A stretch of 64,000 nucleotides of DNA from Rubrobacter taiwanensis (lineage in GTDB: Bacteria; Actinomycetota; Rubrobacteria; Rubrobacterales; Rubrobacteraceae): contig NZ_SKBU01000014.1 in assembly GCF_004337705.1 (NCBI RefSeq), positions 1 to 64,000 of the forward strand, read 5' to 3'. Each line of letters starts with the position of its first letter. Within the stretch, counting starts at the first letter, position 1. Shown here in pieces: positions 1 through 11,284 of this stretch. The position numbers and the translations under genes are program-made. Below the pieces are notes generated by a model. It saw only the letters and a program-made list of their open reading frames with translations. It was not told where the DNA came from and did not search any database.

Positions 1-213
1 CCCCCCCGGCGTGAGCAATACCTCCCGCGCCAGCCCCGCCAGCCGCTCCCCGTCCCGCACATCCACCCCCGCCCTCAGCGCCGCCAGCGCAACCGCCCGG
101 TAAGTGGCCCCGGTGTCCAGATGCGAGATCCCGAGCTCGCGCGCCACCTCCCGCGCAACGGAGCTCTTGCCGCTGCCCGCAGGACCGTCTATGGCAACCC
201 TGATCCTACCCAT
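1..213 (-). CDS. cmk: Cytidylate kinase, N-terminal part (runs off the window)
   Basis: This is the first 71 codons of CMP/dCMP kinase, which phosphorylates CMP to CDP in the cytoplasm. The N-terminus reads [20 protein letters not shown], with the P-loop GPAGSGKS typical of cytidylate kinase, followed by [12 protein letters not shown], the family's substrate-binding LDTGA.YRA motif. It starts at an ATG at 213, and its 3' end lies outside the window. It follows aroA by 35 bp, matching the common order scpA-scpB-rluB-(aroA)-cmk. Assignment is secure although only the N-terminal third is present. Confidence 0.93.
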   Translation of the reverse strand, partial: MGRIRVAIDGPAGSGKSSVAREVARELGISHLDTGATYRAVALAALRAGVDVRDGERLAGLAREVLLTPGG

Positions 214-224
214 CAGCTAGAGCA

Positions 225-230
225 AGTATA
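225..230 (-). promoter_or_regulatory. Possible -10 element upstream of cmk
   Basis: A TATACT hexamer lies in the 35-bp aroA-cmk gap, with no convincing -35 element 17 bp upstream. If used, transcription would begin near 218, about five bases before the cmk ATG, giving an almost leaderless message. The evidence is only the hexamer and its position. Confidence 0.3.
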
Positions 231-248
231 GCGGATGGACCGGCCACC

Positions 249-1577
249 TCACCGTAGCTCCCCCAGCCGCCTAAAGTAGCCGGGAAACGTCTTGGTCACA
301 CACCCCGGATCCCGGATGCATACGCCCGGCACCTTTAACCCCACCAGCGCAAACGCCATCGCCATCCGGTGATCATCATACGTCTCAACGATGGCCGGTC
401 GTACCCGCTTCGGTGGTATTATGCGTAAACTATCGCGAGTCTCCCGGACTCTGACGCCCAGGCGGGAGAGTTCTGTTGCGACGGCGGAGAGGCGGTCGGT
501 CTCTTGGTGGCGGGTATGTTCGACGTTCCGGATGGTGGTAGGTTCGGTAGCGAAGGGGGCTATGGCGGCGAGGGTCATCATGGTATCGGAGAAGGCGTTC
601 ATATCCACCTCGACGCCCCGGAGGGTGTGGGGGCCCCGGACCTCTATATGGTTGTCGTTTATCTTGATCTTGCAGCCCATCCTGTGCAGCACCTCAAGGA
701 AGCGGAGGTCGCCCTGGGCGGAGTGGCGGCCCAGGCCCGGCACTCGTACCCGGCCGCCGGTGAGGGCGGCTGCGGCGAAGAAGTAGGAGGCGGCTGAGGC
801 GTCGGGTTCGACGGGGTAGTCCTGCGGGGTGTAGCGGGCCGGGGAGATGTGGAAGATACGGGAGTCCGGGGAGGCCTCCACTTCCACGCCGAAGGCGCGC
901 ATGACCTCCAGCGTGATATCGACGTAGGGTTTGGAGACGAGTTCGCCGGTCGCCTCTATGCTGAGCGGGGCGGCGGCGTAGGGGGCGGAGATCAGGAGCC
1001 CGCTCAAAAACTGGCTGCTCTTCGCGCCGGAGATGGCGATACGGCCGCCGTGCAGGGTGCCGCCTCTGATGACGATGGGGAAGTGTCCCGGTTTTGAGGT
1101 GCATTCCACGCGGGTTCCGAGTCTGCGCAGGGCGTCTATTAGGTCTTCCATGGGGCGTTCGCGCATTCTGGGGGTTCCGTCCACGCGGTAGGGGCCGGCT
1201 CCGAGGGAGAGTGCGGGCGGCAGGAAGCGGGCTACCGTTCCGGCGTTGCCGACGTAGAGTTCGGCTGTGGGGGCCGGGATCTCACCGGCCCGGCCTTCGA
1301 CGCGGACCGTGCCGGAGGCGGGTTCAGCCCGCACATCGAAGCCCAGCCGTCTGAGGGCGTCCATGAGCCAGTAGGAGTCGTCGCTCATGAGGGCGTTACG
1401 CACGGTGGAGGTTCCCGTGGCCAGGGCTGCTATGAGGAGAGCCCGGTTGGTTACGCTCTTGGAGCCCGGCACCCGGATGGTGGCGTCGACGGGACGTTCG
1501 AGCGGCGGGATCTTTAGCTCCTCCGGGAAGGTGCCCCGGATGTCTTCGATGGTGAAGTCCGTACCGGGCACCTTCAA
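249..1577 (-). CDS. aroA: 3-phosphoshikimate 1-carboxyvinyltransferase (EPSP synthase)
   Basis: AroA condenses shikimate-3-phosphate with phosphoenolpyruvate in the sixth step of the chorismate pathway. The 442-residue protein has the family landmarks in order: VPGSKSVTNRA near residues 36-46, GNAGTVARFLPP near 110, and RHQETDRL near 355. The usual motif reads NAGTA.R, so the valine is a small deviation near the PEP site. The start at 1577 gives about 25 residues before the PGSKS region, slightly long, but it is supported by a 4-bp ATGA overlap with rluB. It is separated from aroC, aroK, aroB and aroQ elsewhere in this window. Confidence 0.96.
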   Translation of the reverse strand: MKVPGTDFTIEDIRGTFPEELKIPPLERPVDATIRVPGSKSVTNRALLIAALATGTSTVRNALMSDDSYWLMDALRRLGFDVRAEPASGTVRVEGRAGEIPAPTAELYVGNAGTVARFLPPALSLGAGPYRVDGTPRMRERPMEDLIDALRRLGTRVECTSKPGHFPIVIRGGTLHGGRIAISGAKSSQFLSGLLISAPYAAAPLSIEATGELVSKPYVDITLEVMRAFGVEVEASPDSRIFHISPARYTPQDYPVEPDASAASYFFAAAALTGGRVRVPGLGRHSAQGDLRFLEVLHRMGCKIKINDNHIEVRGPHTLRGVEVDMNAFSDTMMTLAAIAPFATEPTTIRNVEHTRHQETDRLSAVATELSRLGVRVRETRDSLRIIPPKRVRPAIVETYDDHRMAMAFALVGLKVPGVCIRDPGCVTKTFPGYFRRLGELR

Positions 1578-2269
1578 CGCAGCGCCTCCAGCTCTCCGGG
1601 GGTGAGCGGGCGGTATTCACCGGGCTTGAGGTTCCCCAGACGCACCGGTCCGACCCGGACGCGCTCGAGAGCGACGACCTGCAGGCCGACGGCGGCGCAG
1701 GCCCGGCGCACGATGCGGTTGCGGCCCTCGTGCGTGGTGAGGTGGAAGGTGGTGGCGCCGGGGGAGCGGCGCACGCGCGCAAGCCGCATGGGCCGGGTGG
1801 GACCGTCCTCGAGGTCCGGCCCGGCGGCGAGGGCGGCGAGTGCTTCGCGCGAGGCGTGGCCCGCCACGGTCACCCGGTACTCTTTCTCGATCTCGAAGGA
1901 GGGGTGGGAGATGCGGTTGGCGAACTCCCCGTCGTTCGTGAGCAACAGCAGGCCCGAGGTATCCCGATCCAGCCGTCCGACGTGCACCAGGCCGGGGACT
2001 TGCGGGATCAGGTCCCGCACCGTGGGCCGGCCCTGGGGATCGCTCAGGGCGGTGAGATATCCCGGGGGCTTGTGCAGCGCCAGGTAGGCGTGCTCGTGCG
2101 GCGGACGGACCGGCCGGCCGTCCAGGGTGACCTCGTCCCCCTCGGAGACGGTGGCACCGAGAGCGGCGATCTCCCCGTTCACGCGCACCCGGCCGGCGGA
2201 GATCAGGGCCTCCGCCTTGCGGCGCGAGGGTGCAACCCCGCTGCGGGCCAGGTACTTCTGCAGCCTCAT
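1574..2269 (-). CDS. rluB: Pseudouridine synthase of the RluB/RsuA family
   Basis: This rRNA-modifying enzyme has an N-terminal S4 RNA-binding domain (RLQKYLARSGVAPSRRKAE, residues 2-20) and a catalytic domain with GRLDRDTSGLLLLTNDG around residues 97-113, where the second Asp of LDRDTSG is the nucleophile in this family. At 231 residues it is normal for RluB/RsuA. It overlaps scpB and aroA by 4 bp each. The scpA-scpB-rluB order is conserved in many Gram-positive bacteria. Whether it acts on 23S or 16S rRNA cannot be settled here; the neighbourhood favours RluB. Confidence 0.93.
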   Translation of the reverse strand: MRLQKYLARSGVAPSRRKAEALISAGRVRVNGEIAALGATVSEGDEVTLDGRPVRPPHEHAYLALHKPPGYLTALSDPQGRPTVRDLIPQVPGLVHVGRLDRDTSGLLLLTNDGEFANRISHPSFEIEKEYRVTVAGHASREALAALAAGPDLEDGPTRPMRLARVRRSPGATTFHLTTHEGRNRIVRRACAAVGLQVVALERVRVGPVRLGNLKPGEYRPLTPGELEALR

Positions 2270-2835
2270 CCCGCCTCCCGGCCGCTGCGCACCACCCTCT
2301 CCCGCACCCGCTCCAGTTCCTCGGCGCTGACCAGTTCGTCCAGCGGCGGGAAGTCCTCCCGGCCTTCGGCTCCGGCCGCGGTGAGGAACTCCTCGGTCAC
2401 GTCCAGCAGCGCCGGCGAGCCGGGCGCCTCCTCGTCGCGGCCGACCTCCCGCAGCAGCTCCCGGTCCACAAGCGAGCGCACCACGGCGTCGGAGTTCACC
2501 CCGCGCACGGCCGAGATGCCACCGCGCGTGATCGGCCCCATGTAGAGCACCGTCGCCAGCACTTCGTAGGCCGCCGCCGAGAGCGGGGCCGGCCGCGCGA
2601 CCTCCCGGAAGCTCTCCACGTAGCGGGCGCAGGCGGGGTTCGTGGCCAGCTGGTAGCCGCCCGCCACGTGCCGCAGCACCACACCCGAGGACTCCGGGGA
2701 GTAGCGCCGGGCGAGCTCCTCTAGCGCCTCCCGGGTCTCGGGTTCGGGGAGATCCGCGGCGCGGCTCAGCGCGCGCAGGCTCACCGGACGCGGGCTCACG
2801 ATAAGGATGGCCTCGATGCGGGCGGCGGCGTTCAC
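2266..2835 (-). CDS. scpB: Segregation and condensation protein B
   Basis: ScpB is the winged-helix subunit of the SMC-ScpA-ScpB condensin that organises and segregates the chromosome. The 189-residue protein shows the family's two winged-helix modules: an opening IEAILIVSPRPVSLRALSR and a later YEVLATVLYMGPITRGGI with RGVNSDAVVRSLVDREL, the typical I.RG.NSD..V..L..R.L pattern. Start and stop overlap scpA and rluB by 4 bp, so the subunits are probably translationally coupled. Confidence 0.94.
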   Translation of the reverse strand: MNAAARIEAILIVSPRPVSLRALSRAADLPEPETREALEELARRYSPESSGVVLRHVAGGYQLATNPACARYVESFREVARPAPLSAAAYEVLATVLYMGPITRGGISAVRGVNSDAVVRSLVDRELLREVGRDEEAPGSPALLDVTEEFLTAAGAEGREDFPPLDELVSAEELERVRERVVRSGREAG

Positions 2836-3515
2836 GGTCGGGGTTCGAGGGTTATGGGTCCGAGGGGTTCGCTCTGGAGCAGGTTAAGTCTCCCTTCCGA
2901 GGAGAGCGAGAGCGCCGCGGCGAAGGCTACGGCCGTGCGCAGCCGGTCCATGCCGGAGACGATCTCGTCGAACGAGCGCGGGCCGCGGGTCAGGGCGGCC
3001 TCGATCAGGGCCGCAAGCTCCTGCACGGTGACGGTTATGGGGCCCAGGTGATGTGTCTGGGGTTCCGGGGCGCGGGAGAAGACCCGGCGGGCCGTCTCCA
3101 GCAGCCGCCCGCGGGAGATGGCGAGCCGCTCCCTGCGAGGAGGCAGGCTCACTGCCGAGGGGTGGTATCCGGCGTTGGCCTTAAAGCGGTCCGCCAGTCT
3201 CTCCGCAGCGCGCCGGATCTTCAGGTACTCCTTCAGGCGTCCGGCCAGCTCCTCGGGGCTCAGGAGGGGCGCCTCCTCCCCGGCTTCGGCGGGCTCCAGA
3301 AGCGGTGAGAGGAGGCGGCTCTTGAGCAGCACGAGCGCCGTGGCCGAATCCGCAAACTCCGTGTCGCGCTCCAGATCCGGGGCGAGATGCGTCGAGCGGT
3401 AGAGCTCGACCAGCCGCCTCAGCGGCACCTCGAAGACCTCCAGCTCCTCCCGCATGATGAGCTTCAGCAGCAGGTCGTAGGGCCCGGCGTAGACGTCCAG
3501 CTCCACGGTGAACAC
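2832..3515 (-). CDS. scpA: Segregation and condensation protein A
   Basis: ScpA is the kleisin subunit bridging SMC heads. I place the start at a GTG at 3515, giving MFTVELDVYAGPYDLLLKLI, close to the usual F.GPLDLLL.LI N-terminus; a GGAGG lies 12 bp upstream. The reading frame stays open further upstream, but that part is antisense to or out of frame with ald and has no ScpA character. The 227-residue product has the N-terminal SMC-neck-binding helices and a C-terminal winged helix (SFDEIVSGMDRLRTAVAFAAAL). It begins 4 bp after the upstream gene and overlaps scpB by 4 bp. Confidence 0.92.
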   Translation of the reverse strand: MFTVELDVYAGPYDLLLKLIMREELEVFEVPLRRLVELYRSTHLAPDLERDTEFADSATALVLLKSRLLSPLLEPAEAGEEAPLLSPEELAGRLKEYLKIRRAAERLADRFKANAGYHPSAVSLPPRRERLAISRGRLLETARRVFSRAPEPQTHHLGPITVTVQELAALIEAALTRGPRSFDEIVSGMDRLRTAVAFAAALSLSSEGRLNLLQSEPLGPITLEPRP

Positions 3516-3519
3516 GGGG

Positions 3520-4653
3520 TCAGCGAGCCTCCGCGTGCATCGGGAGTACCGATGAGAGCCGGTAGTGCTCGGCGCCGCAGGCCTCCGCCAGCGGCGGGCT
3601 GACCACGCGCCCCTCCACGATGGCGGCCCCGCGCCGGAGCCCCGCGTCGGAGTTGAGGGCTCCCACGAGGCCGCGGTCGGCGACCCCGAGCACGTAGGGC
3701 AGCAGGGCGTTAGAGAGCGCCTGTGTGGCGGTGATCGGGACGGTAGCCGGCACGTTTTTGACGCAGTAGTGTATGACGTCCTCCTCCACGAAGACCGGGT
3801 CGTCCAGCGTGGTCGGCCGCGAGGTCTCCACGCAGCCACCGTGATCGACGTCCACGTCCACGATCACGGCCCCGGAGCGCATCTCGCGCACGGTGTCCCG
3901 GTCCACGAGCGCCGGGGTGCGCGCCCCCACGACCAGCACCGCGCCGACCACGAGATCCGCGCCCAGCACCGCCTCCCGGATGCTCATGCCGCCCGCAACG
4001 AGCGTGCGGACCCCGCGCAGGCGCAGCCCCTCCAGCTGGCGCAGCCGGTCTATGTCCCGGTCCAGTACCGTAACGTCGGCCCCCAGCCCGCTGGCCACCC
4101 GGGCCGCACCGGTCCCCACTATCCCGGCCCCCAGCACCACGACCCGGCCCGGCTGCACGCCGGTCGATCCCCCGAGCAGGATGCCCCGCCCGCCGGAGGG
4201 CCGCTGCAGGTAGTGAGCCCCGATCTGGGGTACCAGCCGGCCGGCGATCTCGCTCATCGGGGTCAGCACCGGCAGACGCCCGCGGTCGTCCTGGATCATC
4301 TCCAGCGCGAAGGCGCGGCAGCGGGACTCGATCAGCGCCCGCACGAGGGACGGGTTCACCGCGAGCGAGAGGAAGCCGAAGAGGATCATGTCCTCCCGCA
4401 GGAGTCCGTGCTCTTCCGGCACCGGCCCGGAGACCTTGACCATGATCTCCGACTCGTTCCACACCGCGGCCGCATCCCCCAGAATCCGGGCTCCGGCGGC
4501 GGAGTATTCCTCGTCGGGGATCCCGGACTCCAGCCCAGCGCCCAGCTCAACGAGCACCTCGTGGCCGCGGCGCGTGATCTCGTACACCGCGCCCGGCGTC
4601 AGGGCCACGCGGCTCTCGGCGGGCGAGAGCTCTCTTACGACGCCGATCTTCAC
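3520..4653 (-). CDS. ald: Alanine dehydrogenase family protein with altered active site
   Basis: The 377-residue protein aligns along its length with NAD-dependent L-alanine dehydrogenase (alanine to pyruvate plus ammonia): KIGVVRELSPAESRVALTP at the N-terminus, the Rossmann motif VVVLGAGIVGTGAARVASG, and DVDVDHGGCVETSRPTT, which carries the expected catalytic Asp. Two key positions differ from the M. tuberculosis enzyme: its KVKEP (Lys75) is KVSGP here, and its LFTYLHLAA (His96) is LFGFLSLAV. Arg15 is kept. The NAD fold therefore seems intact, while the substrate site is changed. It sits between a DUF3866 gene (4-bp overlap) and scpA. It could be a divergent Ald or a relative acting on another amino acid. 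Confidence 0.85.
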   Translation of the reverse strand: MKIGVVRELSPAESRVALTPGAVYEITRRGHEVLVELGAGLESGIPDEEYSAAGARILGDAAAVWNESEIMVKVSGPVPEEHGLLREDMILFGFLSLAVNPSLVRALIESRCRAFALEMIQDDRGRLPVLTPMSEIAGRLVPQIGAHYLQRPSGGRGILLGGSTGVQPGRVVVLGAGIVGTGAARVASGLGADVTVLDRDIDRLRQLEGLRLRGVRTLVAGGMSIREAVLGADLVVGAVLVVGARTPALVDRDTVREMRSGAVIVDVDVDHGGCVETSRPTTLDDPVFVEEDVIHYCVKNVPATVPITATQALSNALLPYVLGVADRGLVGALNSDAGLRRGAAIVEGRVVSPPLAEACGAEHYRLSSVLPMHAEAR

Positions 4654-5666
4654 CGCGATTCACCCCCGAGCGCCAGCGCGACGGCGGCGGCAGCGGCGTC
4701 GAAGAAGACCGGATCTTCTCCGTATCCCCGTCCCATGCTCTTAAAGGTTAAACCGAACTTCTCCTCCAATCCACCGGCGCCGAACCCGACCCGCTCGTAG
4801 CGGTGCCGCTCCGGAAGACCCGATAGGTCCACCCCGTCCGCGCCCTGCGGAAGCGCGACCCGGCAGCCTCCCAGAGCGGCCCGAATCACGGTCCGCGTGT
4901 GGTGGCTCATCCCCCGGTGCCGCTCGCGGGGATCGGCGTGCGAGAGGCGCGGGGCCAGGACCGGGGTTGCGCCCAGAGCAGTGGCGGCGTTGAGCGCCAC
5001 CGCCGCGCTCATCCCCCCGTGTCCGTAGGCCGCGCCCGTGCCTACGACCCCCGGCCCGATACCGGCCAGGACCAGATCCGCCACACCCGCCGCGGCCAGC
5101 AGCCCGGCGTACACGTTCGGGGACTCCAGATCTCCTCCGAAGCAGTTGCCGCAGGAGACGACGGCGTGCAGGAGGTTCTTAGCCTTCAGAACGCGAACGG
5201 TCTCGCTGAAAGCCACGGGCAGGGCTCCCCCCTCCTGCCAGACGAAGGCGACCCTCTTCCCCGGGGCGAGCCCTCCGGCCGCAGCACAGGCCGGTGAGAG
5301 GTGCGAGTGCAGCGGCAGCACGACGACCGGCACCCCCCGCAGCGTGCCCGACATCCGCGCCGGCCGGGCCGGGAACTGGAGCGGCGTGTAGGGCAGCTTG
5401 GTGAAGTGATCGCGGTTTTCGGGAAGCTCGGAGCCGTCTCGCGGCAGGATGAGGGCCACCCCACCGGTCCCGAGCCCCATCTCCGGCCCGGCGGTGTTCG
5501 CCAGCACCGTCTCTCCGGGTTCCGGAGGGGGCCCCAACTCCCGGTAGGAGAGGCCCGGAACCTGCCGGCCGGCCAGGCTCCCCTCCAGAATCTCCAGCGT
5601 GAACGCGGCGGCCCCGGAGTGCTCGCCCTCCGCGCGCAGCACGCGCGCCCGGCGCAGCCCCGTCAC
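4650..5666 (-). CDS. DUF3866 family protein
   Basis: The 338-residue protein matches my recollection of DUF3866, a family of unknown function found mostly in actinobacteria. Glycine-rich segments such as VVSCGNCFGGDLESPNVYAG and GIGPGVVGTGAAYGHGGMSA recall a nucleotide or cofactor pocket, but no known catalytic motif is evident. There is no signal peptide or membrane segment. The GTG start at 5666 is chosen because it gives a 4-bp GTGA overlap with the upstream gene; the frame is open further upstream without family character. It also overlaps ald by 4 bp. The family name is from memory and function is unknown. Confidence 0.8.
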   Translation of the reverse strand: MTGLRRARVLRAEGEHSGAAAFTLEILEGSLAGRQVPGLSYRELGPPPEPGETVLANTAGPEMGLGTGGVALILPRDGSELPENRDHFTKLPYTPLQFPARPARMSGTLRGVPVVVLPLHSHLSPACAAAGGLAPGKRVAFVWQEGGALPVAFSETVRVLKAKNLLHAVVSCGNCFGGDLESPNVYAGLLAAAGVADLVLAGIGPGVVGTGAAYGHGGMSAAVALNAATALGATPVLAPRLSHADPRERHRGMSHHTRTVIRAALGGCRVALPQGADGVDLSGLPERHRYERVGFGAGGLEEKFGLTFKSMGRGYGEDPVFFDAAAAAVALALGGESR

Positions 5667-6162
5667 GGGACCTCCAGCCCGAGCTCGCGCGCGAGGCGCT
5701 CCTTTACGACCTCCTCCATGCCCCGGACGCCGAGCGCGACCTCCCCACCCCGGACGGTCTCCCACGAGGGGCCGAGCCGGACACGCAGCCCCAGCCCGCG
5801 CAGCAGGAGCGCGAGCTCCTCCAGCACCTCCCTCTGCGGTATCACGGGCGCTGCGCTGCGCGTGGCGCGCACCTCCAGAACCGCTCCGGAGAGCGCCGCG
5901 GCGCAGGAGATGCGCTCCAGAGCGCGCTCCGCCACCGCGGAGAGCCCGCCCTCCGAGAGGGCGCGCAGCTCGCCGGAGATCTCCAGAGTAGCGGGACCGA
6001 CCCTTCTCACCCCAAGACCGGCGGGCGGGGCGAGATCCGGCACGTCCCCGGCTCGGCGCCACTGCAGGCGGGCTGAGATCTGCACCGCACCGGCCGTGGA
6101 GGTCGCGACGAATCCGGCCGGCTCCGAGCGGAGGAGAGCCGCAGAGAGGGCCGTCCGGTGCA

Positions 6163-6163
<1 letters not shown>
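5663..6163 (-). CDS. Hypothetical protein, 166 residues
   Basis: I do not recognise this protein. It starts with an ATG at 6163 that shares one base with the pyrG stop codon (TAATG) and ends in a GTGA overlap with the DUF3866 gene, so it is well placed in the operon. It is rich in Ala, Arg, Leu and Glu and has no signal peptide, transmembrane segment, metal-binding cysteines or P-loop. The middle (LEISGELRALSEGGLSAVAE) and the C-terminus (GMEEVVKERLARELGLEVP) look helical. In mycobacteria a Nudix gene follows pyrG; this protein shows no Nudix box. Confidence 0.7.
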
Positions 6164-8571
<2,408 letters not shown>

Positions 8572-8578
<7 letters not shown>

Positions 8579-9252
8579 GGGATGCGGCTCCCCTGCAGGG
8601 CGCGCAGGACGTCGAGCCCCTGCCGGGCGCGGTGAGCGAAGCCGGAGGGGCCTCTGCCGGTGGGGCGGTGCGAGAGCGGGAGGGGTATCTCTAGGGGCTG
8701 GATCCCGGCGGCGAGGAGGTCCAGGGTCATGCCGACCTCGACCCCAAAGCCCGGAGCGAGTCCGGGGAGGAGGTCGAGCGCCCCGGCGAGCAGCGCCCGC
8801 TGGCCGGAGAGCGGCTCCCGCGGGGCGAAGCCGGTGCGGCGCGAGATCTCGCACCGGGCCAGCCTCTTCACCAGCCCGAAACCCGCCCCCTCCGCCGGCG
8901 GGAAGGCGGCCACGGCAACGGGAGCCCCATAGAGACCGTCCAGCAAGGGCCTCAGGCGGGCAGCAGAAGCCCCCAAATCGGCGTCGGCGAGCAGCACGGC
9001 GTCCGGGTTGTGACGGCGGGCGTGGACGATGCCGGAGAGGAGCGCACGGCCCTTGTCCCCCCGGCGACGCGGCGGTAGCCGGACGACCTCCGCGCCGAAC
9101 GCCGCAGCTACCTCGGATGTATTATCCATACTTCCGTCGTCTACGACCACGACATGCTGCACGGCGGGGAGGGTTACGAGGGCGCTCAGGGTCTCCGGCA
9201 GTCGGGGGGCTTCGTTACGGGCTGGAACCACTGCGACGGCGGGGGTGGTCAA
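8572..9252 (-). CDS. Family 2 glycosyltransferase
   Basis: The 226-residue protein has the GT-A fold signature: AVAVVPARNEAPRLPETL at the N-terminus, VVVVDDGSMDNTSEVA for nucleotide binding, and LLADADLGASAARL with the metal-binding DxD-like motif. It has no clear transmembrane helix, so it probably works at the inner face of the membrane with the adjacent MraY-like transferase. It starts with TTG at 9252, 3 bp after the mctB-like gene. Donor and acceptor are unknown; the neighbours suggest an envelope glycan. Confidence 0.85.
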
Positions 9253-9255
9253 TCT

Positions 9256-10104
9256 CTAGCTTGAGGGCTCGGGGAAGGCGCTAGAGGCGGTGGGTTTGAC
9301 TCCGTAGGAGCCTTCGGCGGCTCCGGAGGCCAGCAGGACGAGTGCGGCGCGGCCTGCCGGCATATCGGCGTTATCCACCGAGGAGATCCCGGCGCTCTGG
9401 TAGAGCGGGATCTCGGAGTTCGCGGCGAACGAGGATTCGGCCGCCACGACCCTGATTCCGGCGTCCTCCCAGGCGCCGAACATCTCCTCCTGGGCCGTGG
9501 CCAGGAAGTCCAGTGCGGGCTCGGCCGCCTCCGGGTCCACCGGCGCTCCGCCGCCGACGAAGACCACGACGTCCGGCAGGCCCTCCGGCCGCGGTCCGCC
9601 CGCGATGACATCCGCGACGTCTTCCAGGGCCCGGATCTCCAGTGTGGAGCCGGCTATCTCCAGTGCGGCGCGGGCGTAGGGCTCGAAGGAGGCGGCGGAG
9701 ATCTGCTCCCGATCGGGCGGTTCCAAGCGGATGACGGGTCCGAGGTCCGCTCCGGCGCTCTGGAGGGTCTCCTGGACCTGCCGGGAGACCTCCTCATCCG
9801 CGTAGGGACCCGCGACGACGGCCACATCCACCCCTTGCAGGCGGCCGGCGACGATCGTCTCCGCCATCCGGTGCGAGATCTCGTCCTGCGCCTCCAGCTG
9901 CGCCCGGAGGGTGGCGATCTCCTGGTCCTTCTCGGCTATGACCTCCTGCTGGTGGCTGAAGCGGTTCTCGATGTCCGCTATCTGCGCCCGGAGCTGCTGG
10001 TCGACCACGCCGCGGTCGGCTATGGCGGTGCCGAGCAGGACCCCTATCGCCAGGGCCAGAAACACGGATATGAGCGAGACGAGGTGGTAGCGGAGGTCCG
10101 GCAT
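9256..10104 (-). CDS. mctB: MctB/SteB-like copper-transporter family protein
   Basis: The 282-residue protein starts MPDLRYHLVSLISVFLALAI, one transmembrane helix of the MctB family (called SteB in corynebacteria), followed by a coiled coil at about residues 35-80 and a globular extracytoplasmic domain with VVVFVGGGAPVD. In M. tuberculosis the homologue sits between the SteA-like gene and pyrG and was linked to copper tolerance. In Corynebacterium SteA and SteB act in septation. The position directly after steA favours the septation role here. Confidence 0.86.
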   Translation of the reverse strand: MPDLRYHLVSLISVFLALAIGVLLGTAIADRGVVDQQLRAQIADIENRFSHQQEVIAEKDQEIATLRAQLEAQDEISHRMAETIVAGRLQGVDVAVVAGPYADEEVSRQVQETLQSAGADLGPVIRLEPPDREQISAASFEPYARAALEIAGSTLEIRALEDVADVIAGGPRPEGLPDVVVFVGGGAPVDPEAAEPALDFLATAQEEMFGAWEDAGIRVVAAESSFAANSEIPLYQSAGISSVDNADMPAGRAALVLLASGAAEGSYGVKPTASSAFPEPSS

Positions 10105-10108
10105 GATC

Positions 10109-11284
10109 TTAGATCCCCAGCACCAGACGCAATTTTATCGCCAGAAGACGGAAGATCTCGGCTATCGGTTCGGAGGCGTAGACGACCGCGGAGAGCGCGA
10201 CCAGCCCGGCCATCACGAGCGCGGCGAGCTGCCCGGAGGAGACCCGCGCCGGGTAGAGCTTGCTCACCCCCTTGGCGTCGACCAGCAGCGAGCCGACCTT
10301 CAGCCGGGTCAGGAAGGTGGAGGAGGCCCCTTTCCTGCCCTTGTCCAGAAACTCCACCAGCCCCACGTGCGTCCCCACCGCCACGATGAGCTCGGCTCCG
10401 CACTGTTCGGCGAGCATGATCGCGATATCCTCCGAGAGTCCGGGGGCCGCGAGCACCTCCGCTTCCTCGATGCCCGCCCGCTTCACCCGTTCCATCCCCG
10501 GCGCGGGGCCGCCCGGGTAGCCGTGCACCAGGACGCGGTCCGCGGCGCGCAGGGCCCTCTCGGAGACCGAATCCATGTCGCCGAAGACGAGGTGCGGCCT
10601 CCACCCGGCCTCCAGCACGGCGTCGGCTCCGCCGTCGACCCCGATGATGAACGGGCGCATGCCCCGGATGTACGGGCCCAGGGCCTGCAGGTCCTGCCGG
10701 TAGTCGTAGCCTCGGACCACAACGAGCACCTGGCGGTCCCGGATCTCGCCCGCCAGCTCGTCCGGAATCTCCAGCGAGGAGAACAGGATGTCCCGCTCCA
10801 GCCGCATGAACTCGACGGTGTTCCGGGCGAAGCTCTCCAGCGCCGCCCCAACCCGCTCCCGGCTCTCGCGGATGGCGCTCTCCGCCTTCCCGACGTCCAG
10901 GTGCTCCCCGGCGGCCACGAGCCGGCCGCCCAGATATACGGCGTCGCCGCGGACCTCGATCTCCTCTCCCGTCTTGATGCGCTCGAAGACCTTCGACCCC
11001 ACGCCGTCCAGCAGGTACACCCCGCCGCGAGCCAGTATCAAGGGGCCCAGATTGGGGTAGAGCCCCGTAGAGGAGCACGCAGCGTTAACCACCACCCGCA
11101 CCCCGGCGGCCACGAGCGATTCGGCCGTGACCCGATCCAGATTCTCGTGATGGATGACCGGGATGTCCTCCGGGGTGAGACGCGGCACGATCTCCTTGGT
11201 CTTCATCCCCAACACCGCCCGGCCGGTGAACCGGACCGGAACGCCCGCCGGTCGCCCGTTCTTCGTGAGGTCGATCCGCCTCAC
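10109..11284 (-). CDS. steA: SteA-like septation protein
   Basis: The 391-residue protein matches SteA: NAACSSTGLYPNLGPLILA in the N-terminal part, then a thiamin-pyrophosphokinase-like region (IGVDGGADAVLEAGWRPHLV followed by GDMDSVSE), and a C-terminal hydrophobic helix (SGQLAALVMAGLVALSAVV) that anchors it in the membrane. In Corynebacterium SteA and SteB influence septum formation and wall-drug sensitivity. It starts with GTG in a 4-bp overlap with recN and is 4 bp upstream of the mctB-like gene. The thiamin-like domain is a fold similarity, not proof of enzyme activity. Confidence 0.87.
   Translation of the reverse strand: MRRIDLTKNGRPAGVPVRFTGRAVLGMKTKEIVPRLTPEDIPVIHHENLDRVTAESLVAAGVRVVVNAACSSTGLYPNLGPLILARGGVYLLDGVGSKVFERIKTGEEIEVRGDAVYLGGRLVAAGEHLDVGKAESAIRESRERVGAALESFARNTVEFMRLERDILFSSLEIPDELAGEIRDRQVLVVVRGYDYRQDLQALGPYIRGMRPFIIGVDGGADAVLEAGWRPHLVFGDMDSVSERALRAADRVLVHGYPGGPAPGMERVKRAGIEEAEVLAAPGLSEDIAIMLAEQCGAELIVAVGTHVGLVEFLDKGRKGASSTFLTRLKVGSLLVDAKGVSKLYPARVSSGQLAALVMAGLVALSAVVYASEPIAEIFRLLAIKLRLVLGI

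Noticed and set aside
3565-4800. 411-codon open frame on the plus strand
   Set aside because: Antisense to the alanine-dehydrogenase-family gene; low-complexity composition.
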